Shown piece after piece: positions 41,003 to 50,640 of a DNA stretch of 64,000 nucleotides. The stretch covers positions 1,738,240 to 1,802,239 of the forward strand of contig NZ_LFTY01000002.1 of assembly GCF_001078595.1 (NCBI RefSeq), read 5' to 3'. A program made the position numbers and the translations under genes. Source of the stretch: Candidatus Rhodobacter oscarellae (GTDB lineage: Bacteria; Pseudomonadota; Alphaproteobacteria; Rhodobacterales; Rhodobacteraceae). The notes under the pieces were generated by a model, which saw only the letters and a list, made by a program, of their open reading frames with translations, did no database searches and was not told the origin of the DNA. The stretch's first letter is position 1. Each line of letters starts with the position of its first letter.

Positions 41003-41698
41003 CTATTGCCCCGAAATCTCAAATACAACAGTGACTTGCGCGGTGATATTCAACTCGCCCTGCGCGATAGGCACCGGCCCGGAACGGGCCGCGAACTGCG
41101 CCATCTCCACCGGGCGCGGGGTCGCGACCCCGCCCTCGTTGATCGCCAGGATTGGACCCAGCGACACGCCAGCGGCCTCGGCGTAAAGCGCGGCCTTGCG
41201 CAACGCGTCCCCCACAGCCGCCGCGCGCGCGGCGTCCTGGGCTGGCTGCGGCTCTTGGAGCCCGAAGACCAGCCCGTTGAACTGCGTGGCGCCGCTTTGC
41301 ACCACGTCGTCCAGGATCGCCCCCAGATCGCCCAGCACGCGCACCCGGAGCGTGACGTTGTTGCTGGCGCGATAGGCGACGATGCCGGGCTGCTCGCGGC
41401 TGCCGGAATTGCGCTGATCCCAGACCGGCGAGAGCTGCAGGTTCGAGGTCTGCATATCCGCCTGCTCGATGCCGATCTCGGACAGCAATGTCAGCAGCGC
41501 GCCGGTGCTTGCGCTTGTCTCGCCCAGCGCGGCTGCGGCGGTTGGCTCTTGCGAGACGACGCCGACGGTGATCGTGGCCATGTCAGGCGCGGCCTGCACG
41601 GCGCCCTCGCCCGTCACGGTCAGCTGGCCCTGCGCGTCGGCGCCCCCCGAGAACGCGCCCAGCAACGCGACCACAATCCATGCTACTGTTATCCGCAT
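41003..41698 (-). CDS. SIMPL (DUF541) domain periplasmic protein
   Basis: A 231-residue protein with a signal peptide (RITVAWIVVALLGAFSGGADAQ) and a SIMPL domain (VTGEGAVQAAPDMATITVGVVSQ, SNLQLSPVWDQRN, YRASNNVTLRVRVLGDLGAILDDVVQSGATQFNGLVFGL). AAGGAG lies 8 bases before the ATG at 41698. Family proteins are oligomeric envelope proteins of uncertain role, sometimes linked to oxidative stress tolerance. Confidence 0.87.
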   Translation of the reverse strand: MRITVAWIVVALLGAFSGGADAQGQLTVTGEGAVQAAPDMATITVGVVSQEPTAAAALGETSASTGALLTLLSEIGIEQADMQTSNLQLSPVWDQRNSGSREQPGIVAYRASNNVTLRVRVLGDLGAILDDVVQSGATQFNGLVFGLQEPQPAQDAARAAAVGDALRKAALYAEAAGVSLGPILAINEGGVATPRPVEMAQFAARSGPVPIAQGELNITAQVTVVFEISGQ

Positions 41699-41860
41699 CG
41701 CAACACTCCTTCGGTAAATCACCCGTACATCTCAGCAGGGAAACAGATGCCAAGTCAATTCGCACCCCGCATAGCTTCCCCTCGGCGGATTGTTGCTGTA
41801 GGGTTGCACGCAGTTCGGCACGACTCCAAGGGCGCTCATAATCTGTGATAGATCAATCGG

Positions 41861-44773
41861 ATGAAGCCTAACTTCGCCCTCAATCTGACCCATGAAGGCA
41901 TCAGCCTTCTGCACCGGGCCAAGACCGGTTGGACCCTGCTGGGCGATGTGCGCCTGGATGACCCGGATCTGAATGCGCGCCTTAAGGTGCTGCGCGAGAC
42001 GGCCGTGGACCTGGAACAGGGCGGCATCGCTTGCAAGCTGGTGATCCCGGATTCGCAGATCCTTTACACCGAAATCCCCGCCCCCGGCCCGGACGAGGCC
42101 GCCCGGCTGCGCCAGATCCGCGAGGGGCTGGCGGGGCTCACCCCCTACGCGGTCGAGGACCTGGTCTTTGACTGGAAGGGGATGGGCACAAAGGCCCAAG
42201 TCGCGGTCGTGGCCCAAGAGACCCTGCGCGAGGCCGAGAGTTTTGCCAACGACTTCCGCTTCAACCCGGTCTCCTTCGTGGGCATGCCGCATTCCGACGG
42301 CTTTGAGGGCGAGCCGTTCTTTGGCGTGACCGAGGCTGCCTCGGCCATTCTGGAGGGCGGTGACACGTTGGAACCCGACCTCGTCGCGATCGAAGTGATC
42401 GGCGAGAGCGCAAGCGCGCCCCAAAAGGCGAAACCGCCCCCCGCCGAAGACACCGCCGCGCCCGACCCAGAGCCCGCCGAGAAACCAAAGCCGAAGAAAA
42501 GCAAAAAGAAAAAGAAGGCCGCGACCCCGGCTGCGCCCGCCGCCAAGGTGCCTTCGGATGGTGACGCGCCCGCTTCGGCGACGAAAGAGACGGAAGAGAC
42601 GGACGAGCCCGCCGCCGAGGCGCCCGCCAGCACCGAAGAAGAGACCGCCGCCGTCACCTTCGCGTCGCGCCGCGGCCATGCCAGCGCGACCGCCGAACCA
42701 GCCAGCAGCTATTTGGCAAGACCGCACCCGCCCGTGGCGCCCTTAGAGCCCCTGCCCCCGGAACCCGCCGAGCCCCGCGATCAGGTTGACAGATACTCGG
42801 CCCTCGATATCGACGACGTCCCGGACCTGCCACATTGGAATACTGAGGATGCCGCGAAGGCCACGCCGCCGCCTGTCGCGCCAGAGCCAATTCCCGCCGC
42901 GGCGCTCAGCGCGCCAGTCATCGCCCCCAAGCCAAATGGCGCAGGTGGTGCTGCCATGCCCGCGGAGTCGCGCTTTGCCCTAGGCGGCCTGCCCGGCACC
43001 AGCCCCAACCGTTTGCGCGACCGCAAGGCGGCCATCGCCGCCGCGGGGCAGGAAGCCTCGTCCATGACGGTGTTTGGCGAGCGCGGGACAGCCGGCACGC
43101 GCGGCAAGCCGAAATATCTCGGGCTGACCCTGACGTTCTTGCTGCTGCTTGCGCTTGGCGTGGCGGCGCTTTGGTCGATGCTGTTTGCGCCCGATGGCGC
43201 GCCCGAAACACCCCCGCAGATCGCCGCGATCCAGCCCACCGGGCCGATTGAGGGCGGCGCGGAGGCTGGCGTCGGCCCGGCGACGAGCCTGGTGCCCAGC
43301 GCGCGGCCCGCAGCAGCCGAGGCCCCGCCAGCGCCCGAAGTGACCGCGCCAGAAGTCGCGTCGCCCGAACCGGGCGACAGCGGCGCGGATGTCGTCGCGA
43401 GCACGCAAGAACCCGCGCCTCTGCAAAACGCCATCGACTCGGCGGTGAACGCAGCACTTGGCCCCGCCCCTGCGGCCGAGGCCGATCTTCCCGACACAAC
43501 GCCCGCAGCGCCGCTGGGCGAAACCACCACCGCATTGGAGACGGATCCCGCTGCGGCCAACGACTCTGCGACGGCCCCTGCCCCCGACGCAGCCTCTGGT
43601 ACGCCCCCCGAAACCGACACAGCAGAGCCAGTCATCGAAGTGGCCCGCCTGGACCCGCCCGCCGCGATCGACCTCTCACAATCCGCGCCGCCGGATCGCG
43701 TGACCGAGGCCCCGCCTTCGCGCGCTGAGGCCGAGCGCCGCTATGCTACCTCTGGGGTGTGGCAGCTTGACCCGGACGCGCCCGCGGACCCGCAGGACGG
43801 CGACCGGCTGGAAGGGCTGCAGTTGGCCTCGCTTGATCCCAGCCTACAAGCGGCCACGCCGCAGGGCCTGCCAAGCGCAGGCCCCGACGCGCGCCCGGTC
43901 ACGCTTGCGCCGCCCGCGCCTCTGGGTGTGAGCTTTGACCTGGACGAACGCGGGCTGGTGCGCGCCTCGCCTGGCGGCACGCTCGCGCCAAGCGGCACTG
44001 TGGTCTATCTTGGCCTGCCGCCGGTGACGCCGCAGCTGCGCCCCGGCACACCGGAGCCATCCTCCACGCCAGAGCCCACCGTGATCACACCGGAACAACC
44101 AGAGGCCCCGGCGCAAACGTCCATCACACCGCAAGAGCCGGTTCTGACCCCCGAGCAGGAGCGCCTGCGCGAGTTCCGCCCGCAGGCCCGTCCCGCAAAC
44201 TTTGAAGAGACCTTCAACCAGGCGCCAAACGGCGAGAACTTCACCGAGACCGAGCTGGCGGCGATCCGCCCCGTGATACGCCCGCCCTCGATCCAGGAAG
44301 AGGTCGCCGCGGACGAGGCGCCTGTCGCGGGCGAGGACGCGACCGAGCTGGCCGTCGCCGCCTCGCGCCTGCCGAAAGGGCGCCCTGCCAGCGTTGCGAC
44401 CTCTGCGCGCCGGGCGCTGGCCTCGGCGCGGGTGACCGCATCCCGCGAGGTCGTCGAGCCGCCGACCCAAGGAAGCCGCACCAGCCCCACGCGCGACGTC
44501 GCCGCCGCGGTCGTGCCGCGCATCCCGTCGCGCGCCTCGGTGGCGAAGGCCGCAACCGAGAAGAACGCCATCAACCTCAGCAAGGTCAACCTGATCGGGG
44601 TCTACGGCTCGCCCTCGGATCGGCGCGCCCTGGTGCGCCTGAAGTCGGGCCGCTACGTCAAGGTTGTGGTCGGTGACCGCGTCGATGGCGGTCGCGTGGC
44701 GGCCATCGGCCAGGCCGAGCTGCGCTATGTCAAAGGCGGGCGCAATATCACGCTGAAGCTGCCGCGCGGTTAG
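41861..44773 (+). CDS. Large GspL/PilM-like plus PilP/GspC-like fusion protein
   Basis: A 970-residue single-pass membrane protein. The N-terminal about 170 residues (MKPNFALNLTHEGISLLHRAKTGWTLLGDV, VIPDSQILYTEIPAPG, REGLAGLTPYAVEDLVFDW) resemble the actin-like domain of GspL/PilM. Then follow a Lys/Ala/Pro-rich cytoplasmic linker, one membrane helix (about 418-440, LGLTLTFLLLLALGVAALWSML), a roughly 450-residue Pro/Ala-rich periplasmic stretch and a small C-terminal domain (about 900-970, NLSKVNLIGVYGSPSDRRALVRLKSGRYVKVVVGDRVDGG) like PilP/GspC. No other secretion or pilus genes are near. Role unknown; a scaffold linking cytoplasm and outer envelope is inferred. Confidence 0.75.
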   Translation: MKPNFALNLTHEGISLLHRAKTGWTLLGDVRLDDPDLNARLKVLRETAVDLEQGGIACKLVIPDSQILYTEIPAPGPDEAARLRQIREGLAGLTPYAVEDLVFDWKGMGTKAQVAVVAQETLREAESFANDFRFNPVSFVGMPHSDGFEGEPFFGVTEAASAILEGGDTLEPDLVAIEVIGESASAPQKAKPPPAEDTAAPDPEPAEKPKPKKSKKKKKAATPAAPAAKVPSDGDAPASATKETEETDEPAAEAPASTEEETAAVTFASRRGHASATAEPASSYLARPHPPVAPLEPLPPEPAEPRDQVDRYSALDIDDVPDLPHWNTEDAAKATPPPVAPEPIPAAALSAPVIAPKPNGAGGAAMPAESRFALGGLPGTSPNRLRDRKAAIAAAGQEASSMTVFGERGTAGTRGKPKYLGLTLTFLLLLALGVAALWSMLFAPDGAPETPPQIAAIQPTGPIEGGAEAGVGPATSLVPSARPAAAEAPPAPEVTAPEVASPEPGDSGADVVASTQEPAPLQNAIDSAVNAALGPAPAAEADLPDTTPAAPLGETTTALETDPAAANDSATAPAPDAASGTPPETDTAEPVIEVARLDPPAAIDLSQSAPPDRVTEAPPSRAEAERRYATSGVWQLDPDAPADPQDGDRLEGLQLASLDPSLQAATPQGLPSAGPDARPVTLAPPAPLGVSFDLDERGLVRASPGGTLAPSGTVVYLGLPPVTPQLRPGTPEPSSTPEPTVITPEQPEAPAQTSITPQEPVLTPEQERLREFRPQARPANFEETFNQAPNGENFTETELAAIRPVIRPPSIQEEVAADEAPVAGEDATELAVAASRLPKGRPASVATSARRALASARVTASREVVEPPTQGSRTSPTRDVAAAVVPRIPSRASVAKAATEKNAINLSKVNLIGVYGSPSDRRALVRLKSGRYVKVVVGDRVDGGRVAAIGQAELRYVKGGRNITLKLPRG

Positions 44774-44899
44774 CGCCGGCGCGCTTTCCGTGCAAACTTG
44801 CCCCCCGGAGGCCCCTAGGCCAAAGTTTTTTTGAACCCTGTGCCCCTGCGGCGCGTCCTATGCGCAGAACATTTAATTCTGCATATAGGAGATGCCGTT

Positions 44900-45478
44900 A
44901 TGAACCGCCTGTTAACTGCTGCCCTTGCCGGGGCCATTACACTTACGAGCCTAGTGCCCCCCGCCCCCGTCGAGGCCGGCTCCATTCAGCGCAGCTGCCA
45001 TGCCAGTGTCGCTGGCTATGTTCTCTCCACCAAGGAATACTTGAGCCTGGCAAGTATCACAGGGTATGGCGTCTGCAAAGGCAAGCTCTGGGCCAATGAT
45101 TGCCGCGCGACTGCGCGCAAACACGCGATGCGCTGCATATCGGATCTCTGGAACACGCGCCACAGCCACAAGATCCCCGATTCCTGCAAGCGCGGGAGTG
45201 CAGCTCGTAACGGCGCAGAATTGCGCTGGAAGGGCGGCATCAAGATCGGGCTGCCGAACGGATTTGATAGTCTAAAAAGCCGGGTCGAGCACAGCACCTG
45301 TTGCCCCAAGAAACGCAATGGCACCTACACTGTCAGTATCGGCTGGATCATGACCGGTGACCAGCAGTGCGGCAAGTACAAGACCGGCAAGAATCGCTTT
45401 CAGTCCGATGGCTCGATCCACGGAAGCTATGGCGTTAACTGCCAGGCGCTGCGCGCCCAGGGGCTCTGCGGTCAATAG
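44900..45478 (+). CDS. Secreted cysteine-rich protein, unknown function
   Basis: A 192-residue protein with a signal peptide (MNRLLTAALAGAITLTSLVPPAPVEAG) and nine cysteines, including a CC pair, suggesting several disulfides in the periplasm or outside. TAGGAGAT lies upstream of the ATG at 44900. The mature part is basic and has no motif I recognise. Base composition is slightly lower in GC than neighbours (around 44820-44900). It stands alone between two housekeeping genes. Confidence 0.7.
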   Translation: MNRLLTAALAGAITLTSLVPPAPVEAGSIQRSCHASVAGYVLSTKEYLSLASITGYGVCKGKLWANDCRATARKHAMRCISDLWNTRHSHKIPDSCKRGSAARNGAELRWKGGIKIGLPNGFDSLKSRVEHSTCCPKKRNGTYTVSIGWIMTGDQQCGKYKTGKNRFQSDGSIHGSYGVNCQALRAQGLCGQ

Positions 45479-45563
45479 GCGCTGCTCGGGCGGCGGTTCC
45501 TCCCTTGTCTCGGTCGGCGGCCTGACCTAGAACAGCCGCCGACCTCAGCATATGGATGGAACG

Positions 45564-47072
45564 ATGCTTGACCTAACCTTCGAGCCCCCGAAACCCAAGG
45601 TAATCCAGGGCGCCCAGAGCGACTGGGAGCTGGTGATCGGCCTAGAGGTGCACGCGCAGGTCTCGTCCAAGGCCAAGCTGTTCTCGGGCGCCTCCACGGC
45701 TTTCGGCGCCGAGCCGAACAGCAACGTGGCATTCGTGGACAGCGCGATGCCGGGCATGCTGCCGGTGATCAACGAGTTCTGCGTCGCGCAAGCCGTGCGC
45801 ACCGGGCTGGGGCTGAAGGCCGAGATCAACCTGACCAGCGCCTTCGACCGCAAGAACTACTTTTACCCCGACCTGCCGCAGGGCTACCAGATCAGCCAGC
45901 TCTACCACCCCATCGTGGGCGAGGGCGAGGTGCTGGTCGAGATGGGCCCCGGCGTGGCGCGGCTGGTGCGCATCGAGCGCATCCACCTCGAACAGGACGC
46001 CGGCAAGTCGATCCACGACATGGACCCGGCGATGTCCTTCGTCGACCTCAACCGCACCGGCGTGGCCCTGATGGAGATCGTGTCGCGGCCGGATATCCGC
46101 GGCCCCGAGGAGGCCGCAGCCTATGTGGTCAAGCTGCGCCAGATCCTGCGCTATCTGGGCACCTGTGATGGCAACATGCAGAACGGCAACCTGCGCGCCG
46201 ACGTGAACGTCTCGATCTGCCAGCCCGGCGCCTATGAGCGCTATCAGGAGACCCAGGATTTCAGCCATCTGGGCACCCGCTGCGAGATCAAGAACATGAA
46301 CTCGATGCGCTTTATCCAGCAGGCGATCGAGCACGAGGCGCGCCGCCAGATCGCCATCGTCGAGGGCGGCGGCAAAGTGGATCAAGAGACCCGGCTTTAT
46401 GACCCGGACAAGGGCGAGACCCGCTCGATGCGCTCCAAGGAAGAGGCGCATGACTACCGCTACTTCCCCTGCCCCGACCTGCTGCCGCTGGAGATCGAGC
46501 AGGGCTGGGTCGATGACATCGCCGCGGATCTGCCAGAGCTGCCCGACGCCAAGAAGGCGCGGCTGATGGAATTGGGGCTGACCGACTATGATGCCTCGGT
46601 GCTGACCGCTGAGAAAGAGGACGCCGATTACTTCGAAGAGGTCGCCGCGGGGCGTGACGCCAAGCTCTCCGCCAACTGGGTGATCAACGAGCTCTTTGGG
46701 CGGCTGAAGCAGGACGAGAAATCCACCGCCGAAAGCCCCATCACCGCGGCGCAGCTGGGTGGGATCGTGGACCTGATCAAGGCCGAGACCATATCGGGCA
46801 AGATCGCCAAGGACCTGTTTGAGATCGTCTATACCGAGGGCGGCGACCCCGCCCAGGTCGTCGAAGAGCGCGGCATGAAGCAGGTCACCGATACCGGCGC
46901 CATCGAGGCCGCCCTGGACGAGATCATCGCCGCCAACCCCGCCCAGGTCGAGAAGGCCAAGGTGAACCCCAAGCTCGCGGGCTGGTTCGTGGGCCAGGTG
47001 ATGAAGGCGACCGGCGGCAAGGCCAACCCCAAGGCGGTGAACCAGCTGGTGGCGCAGAAGCTGAACGGCTAA
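45564..47072 (+). CDS. gatB: Asp-tRNA(Asn)/Glu-tRNA(Gln) amidotransferase subunit B
   Basis: A 502-residue subunit of GatCAB, which converts misacylated Glu-tRNA(Gln) and Asp-tRNA(Asn) to the correct amides. Landmarks: [80 protein letters not shown], and the C-terminal YqeY-like tail [28 protein letters not shown]. The ATG at 45564 ([12 protein letters not shown]) matches homologues better than 45552. Confidence 0.95.
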   Translation: MLDLTFEPPKPKVIQGAQSDWELVIGLEVHAQVSSKAKLFSGASTAFGAEPNSNVAFVDSAMPGMLPVINEFCVAQAVRTGLGLKAEINLTSAFDRKNYFYPDLPQGYQISQLYHPIVGEGEVLVEMGPGVARLVRIERIHLEQDAGKSIHDMDPAMSFVDLNRTGVALMEIVSRPDIRGPEEAAAYVVKLRQILRYLGTCDGNMQNGNLRADVNVSICQPGAYERYQETQDFSHLGTRCEIKNMNSMRFIQQAIEHEARRQIAIVEGGGKVDQETRLYDPDKGETRSMRSKEEAHDYRYFPCPDLLPLEIEQGWVDDIAADLPELPDAKKARLMELGLTDYDASVLTAEKEDADYFEEVAAGRDAKLSANWVINELFGRLKQDEKSTAESPITAAQLGGIVDLIKAETISGKIAKDLFEIVYTEGGDPAQVVEERGMKQVTDTGAIEAALDEIIAANPAQVEKAKVNPKLAGWFVGQVMKATGGKANPKAVNQLVAQKLNG

Positions 47073-47262
47073 GCGCGACCAATCGAGTTCCGCGCGGGCC
47101 TGCCCCCGATCATTTCGGGAGGCAGCCCGCCTACCAGCGCCTCTCCCTGCGGCCAGGCCACTGGCGGCCGCGCGGTTAAACGCCTGTCCGGAGCATTGTC
47201 GCTCCAGCCGCGCAAAACTGTGCTAGGCTGGCGCCACGATGGATGTCCAGGAGGTGTTTTCG

Positions 47263-48216
47263 TTGAGGTTAGGTTCGCTGCGTTTCACCCTGGCCTTTGT
47301 GGTCGCCTCTGGCGTTGGGCCGACCCAAGCCGCGCAGGACATCCCCCGCTGGCTGCAGGCCCATGTCGGCACCGGCGAGGGGCAGATCGCGCCCGTGGTG
47401 CTGGAACGCGCCCGCGCGCTCTACCAAACGAAGCGCCGCAATGGTGACGTCACGAACCCCTGCTACCTGGCGATGGACGCCACGCGCCCAAGCGCGGCCC
47501 CGAACGGCGCGCCGGGGCCGCGATTCTATGTGATCTGCGAGCGCCAACGCACCTTCCGCGCGGTCTCGTCTGGCTATGGCAACGGGCGCAAGCTGCAGCG
47601 GGCGAATTTCTCGAACGGGCGGCAATGCGCCAAGAACTTCTCGAACGCGGAAGGCTCCAAGCTGACCGCGGGGGGCGCCTATGTGACCGCCGAGACACGG
47701 ACCTCGTTCAAGGGCTATATCGGCGACAAGGTGCCGTTCTACCGCACCTTCATCCTGTTCGACGGCGAGGGCGAGACCCGCAACGCCCGCGAGCGCGCCA
47801 TTGGAGGGCACCCGGCGGTCTTCGTGAAATGGCAGTGCCGTTATCAGGACCCGGACAGCCCGCATGCGGATAAGGACGGCTATGTGCCCTATGGGCGGCT
47901 GGTGAACTACACCGGCGGGCGCAGCAATGGCTGCACCACCTGGTCGCAGGAGGTTTCAAAGGAGATCACCGCGCTGGTCGAGGGCAACCCCACGACGCTC
48001 TACATCTACCCCGAGGGCCGCGACATCAATGCAGTGGCCAACGCGGCCCGGAACGGTCGTTTGTCGGCGGGCTCGGGGCTTTATTGGAACGCCGCTTGCC
48101 TCAGCGCGATTGGCGCGCCGAAATTCTGGCCCAAGCACAAGCTCCAGCCCATCATCAACGCCTGGCGCAGGTCCTTGCCGAAGAACCCGCCACTGGTGCT
48201 GCCGATCTGTAATTAG
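47263..48216 (+). CDS. Murein L,D-transpeptidase catalytic-domain (YkuD_2-like) secreted protein
   Basis: A 317-residue secreted protein. The start is chosen as the TTG at 47263: AGGAGG ends 8 bases upstream and the following residues form a clean signal peptide (RLGSLRFTLAFVVASGVGPTQAAQ), whereas the ATG at 47239 puts the Shine-Dalgarno inside the gene. The catalytic-type block GGRSNGCTTWS (cysteine in an S/N-G-C motif) and the conserved histidine stretch IGGHPAVFVKW fit YkuD_2 proteins. A role in peptidoglycan cross-linking is inferred from family. Confidence 0.78.
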   Translation: MRLGSLRFTLAFVVASGVGPTQAAQDIPRWLQAHVGTGEGQIAPVVLERARALYQTKRRNGDVTNPCYLAMDATRPSAAPNGAPGPRFYVICERQRTFRAVSSGYGNGRKLQRANFSNGRQCAKNFSNAEGSKLTAGGAYVTAETRTSFKGYIGDKVPFYRTFILFDGEGETRNARERAIGGHPAVFVKWQCRYQDPDSPHADKDGYVPYGRLVNYTGGRSNGCTTWSQEVSKEITALVEGNPTTLYIYPEGRDINAVANAARNGRLSAGSGLYWNAACLSAIGAPKFWPKHKLQPIINAWRRSLPKNPPLVLPICN

Positions 48217-48353
48217 CGGCTTGTCGGCGCTTCGCCGCCCCATTCAACGGCTGCGCGGCAACATTTATCCACATGGCGGGAAAACGATCTGGCTTGGATC
48301 GGGGCTCTCTGCTAGAACACGGCCTCATTGCGTTGCTTTTTAGGGGGGATCTC

Positions 48354-48818
48354 ATGGCCCGGTATGAGTACAAAGTTGTTCCTGCGCCGAGAAAACCCGG
48401 CAAGATAAAGGGCGTGAAGGGCACGGATAACCGCTTTGCCCACGAGCTTTCGGCTTTGATGAACGAATACGGCGCCGATGGCTGGGAGTATCAGCGCACC
48501 GACACCCTGCCCTGCGAGGAACGCTCCGGCCTGACCGGGCGCACGACGACCTTCCAGAACATGCTGGTGTTCCGCCGGGCGCTTGACGAAGGGCACGCGC
48601 CGCAGGCGGTGGTTGAAACCGCCGTGGCCGCTGCTCCAGAGCCGATCACAGACCCCACACCCGCGCCAATGACGCCCGCGACAGAGCGGGCGACGATCCC
48701 GACCTTCCGCTCGGCCGCAATGGGCGCCGCGCCCGCCGTGTCAGCGCCGTCTCGTGCCGCCGAGGGCAGCGCCCCTGCGGTCACTCCGACGCGCGCCCAG
48801 GACATCGCCGCGCAATAG
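48354..48818 (+). CDS. DUF4177 domain protein
   Basis: A 154-residue protein with an N-terminal DUF4177 domain (ARYEYKVVPAPRKPGKIKG, then ELSALMNEYGADGWEYQRTDTLPCEERSG) and a long Ala/Pro-rich disordered tail. AGGGGGGAT precedes the ATG at 48354. Function is unknown. It converges with bolA, whose stop is 10 bases away. Confidence 0.8.
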   Translation: MARYEYKVVPAPRKPGKIKGVKGTDNRFAHELSALMNEYGADGWEYQRTDTLPCEERSGLTGRTTTFQNMLVFRRALDEGHAPQAVVETAVAAAPEPITDPTPAPMTPATERATIPTFRSAAMGAAPAVSAPSRAAEGSAPAVTPTRAQDIAAQ

Positions 48819-48828
48819 GCGCCCGCGC

Positions 48829-49086
48829 CTAAGCGCTGATGTGCAATGCTAGGGCGTGTATGCGCCCCACCAGGTCCTTGCCCAGGGCCTCATGCACCGC
48901 ACGGTGGCGCGCGATTCGCGACAGATCGGCAAAACCCGCCGCGGCGATCTGCACTCGAAAGTGGCTCTGACCGCCCTCCTGATAGCCCGCATGCCCGCGG
49001 TGCTGCTCGCTCTCGTCCACAACCTCTAACGTGGACGGCGCAAAGGCCGCACGCAATCTGCTCTCAATCTCTTCTTGGACCCGCAT
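48829..49086 (-). CDS. bolA: BolA family protein
   Basis: An 85-residue protein of the BolA/IbaG fold. The N-terminal helix MRVQEEIESRLRAAF, central VVDESEQHRGHAGYQEGGQSHFRVQI with the invariant-type histidines, and RHRAVHEALG are clear. BolA proteins pair with monothiol glutaredoxins and handle Fe-S clusters. The frame extends upstream into non-conserved sequence; the ATG at 49086 gives the normal length. It is divergent from the J-domain gene. Confidence 0.9.
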   Translation of the reverse strand: MRVQEEIESRLRAAFAPSTLEVVDESEQHRGHAGYQEGGQSHFRVQIAAAGFADLSRIARHRAVHEALGKDLVGRIHALALHISA

Positions 49087-49160
49087 TTTTTCCGGTTCCC
49101 CCCTTTCACATCGCCATGAAACCCTTAAACTCCTACGACCGAGTCGAAAAGGCAGGTATG

Positions 49161-49790
49161 ATGAGCAAGTCAGATCCATTCGGTTTCGATATCCGCGTCT
49201 CGTCCACAAAGAAAAAGCAGACGCGCGGAAAGCGCGGCATGTCCGGCGCATTTGAGACCTCGACAAGAAAATGCGAGCATCCTGGCTGCCAGGAGGCCGG
49301 GCAATACCGCGCGCCCAAATCCCCGGACCACCTGGACGAGTACCTGTGGTTCTGCAAGGATCACGTGCGCGAGTACAATCTGAAGTGGAACTTCTTCAAC
49401 GGCACCACCGAGGAAGACCTGCAAGAGCAGATGGACAAGGACCGCGTCTGGGAGCGCGAGACCAAGCCGTTCAACCACGGCGACGAGGCCCGCGCCTGGT
49501 CCCGTCTGGGCATCGACGACCCGCATCAGGTGCTGGGCGGCAACGCCACCCGCAACCCCGGCAAGTCGATCACCGGCACCCGCAAGCTGCCCCCGACCGA
49601 GCGCCGCGCCCTGGATATCCTGGAATGCAAGGACCACTGGACCAAGGCCGAGATCCGCAAGGCCTATAAGGGCCTGATCAAGGTGCTGCACCCAGACATG
49701 AACGGCGGCGATCGCTCGGACGAGGACCGGCTGCAAGAGGTCGTCTGGGCCTGGGACCAAATCAAAGACAGCCGCCACTTCCAAAGCTGA
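49161..49790 (+). CDS. J-domain (DnaJ-like) protein with N-terminal cysteine motif
   Basis: A 209-residue protein. The C-terminal J domain (about residues 140-209) has IRKAYKGLIKVLHPDMNGG with the HPD tripeptide that stimulates Hsp70 ATPase. The N-terminal half has KCEHPGCQEAGQYRAP and WFCKDHVREYNLKWNFF, which looks like a small metal-binding knuckle (C, C, C, H). This architecture is common in alphaproteobacteria next to bolA. Start could equally be the adjacent ATG at 49158. Confidence 0.88.
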   Translation: MSKSDPFGFDIRVSSTKKKQTRGKRGMSGAFETSTRKCEHPGCQEAGQYRAPKSPDHLDEYLWFCKDHVREYNLKWNFFNGTTEEDLQEQMDKDRVWERETKPFNHGDEARAWSRLGIDDPHQVLGGNATRNPGKSITGTRKLPPTERRALDILECKDHWTKAEIRKAYKGLIKVLHPDMNGGDRSDEDRLQEVVWAWDQIKDSRHFQS

Positions 49791-49803
49791 GGCGCGCCGC
49801 GCC

Positions 49804-50604
49804 ATGGCGCATTACGCCCAGTATTTTAAGCGCGTGGTGGGCGACGTCGAAAGCGGCGCCTTCTTTGAGCTGCCGCAATCCGAGGGCGCGGGCTTTGCCA
49901 CGCCCGAGTTCCACACCACCAGCGCGCGCCATGGCACCCCCGCGCGCATCAAGGCGGGGGACACAATCTGGCTCTTCGCGCAGCTGAGCTCAGATTGGGG
50001 CAAGCTGCCGGTCAGCCTGGACGCCAAGATCGTTGTGCGCGACGTCGAAGACCTGGTGGCCACGGATCCGGCATCTAAGGCCGCGTGGAAGTACCACGCC
50101 GACAAGGAACGCTCGCGTTGGTTCTCGCTCTTTGATGCCAAGCGCAGCATTCCAAAGCTGCGCGTAACCCGCAAAAACCGATCTACCCAGAGCATCCTGG
50201 GCGATCCGCCGAAACATCTCGGGCAGCGTATCCGCTTTTTGCAAGAGATCGCCGACCCGGACCCGCTTTATGCGCTGGAGGCCGAGATCACGGGCCAGCG
50301 GGAGAGCTTCATAAGCTATCGGCTGCAGGACGGGATGGAGCCCGCCTTTCACCACGCCGCAAGGCTGATGCACCAGGGGCAGGTCGTCTGGTGGGACCGG
50401 TGGAGGCTGCCGCGCCGCCTGGTCGAACGGCGCAACAACGTGTCCTCTGACGCCCTATCCGCGGCGATCTTTGGCATGATCAAAGATGAGCGGCCCCTGG
50501 TTTGGGGCATCGAGACGGCGGGGTACAAAGACCCCAAAAGCTATGGCGCCGCAGAGCGCCGCGCCGCCGAGGCGTTAGGGCTCTACCGCCCGGTGCCAGT
50601 TTGA
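49804..50604 (+). CDS. Hypothetical protein with a TIR-like C-terminal domain
   Basis: A 266-residue cytoplasmic protein, 13 bases after the J-domain gene. The N-terminal part (residues 1-130) is unrecognised. The C-terminal part shows a TIR-like pattern: ESFISYR (167-173) like the first strand box, VVWWDRWRLPRRL (194-206) like the second box, and LVWGIETAGYKDPKSYGAAERRAAEALG (232-259) like the final strand and helix, with Glu251 in the place of the TIR NADase glutamate. The similarity is judged by eye and is weak. Confidence 0.6.
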   Translation: MAHYAQYFKRVVGDVESGAFFELPQSEGAGFATPEFHTTSARHGTPARIKAGDTIWLFAQLSSDWGKLPVSLDAKIVVRDVEDLVATDPASKAAWKYHADKERSRWFSLFDAKRSIPKLRVTRKNRSTQSILGDPPKHLGQRIRFLQEIADPDPLYALEAEITGQRESFISYRLQDGMEPAFHHAARLMHQGQVVWWDRWRLPRRLVERRNNVSSDALSAAIFGMIKDERPLVWGIETAGYKDPKSYGAAERRAAEALGLYRPVPV

Positions 50605-50640
50605 CCGCAGCGCAGCGTGGGAGCTTTGGCTCAAACGGCC

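Noticed and set aside
47073..47262. Possible hairpin after gatB (about 47095-47135)
   Set aside because: Arms GGGCCTGCCCCCGA and TCGGGAGGCAGCCC pair only with mismatches and bulges and no T run; too weak to list as a terminator.
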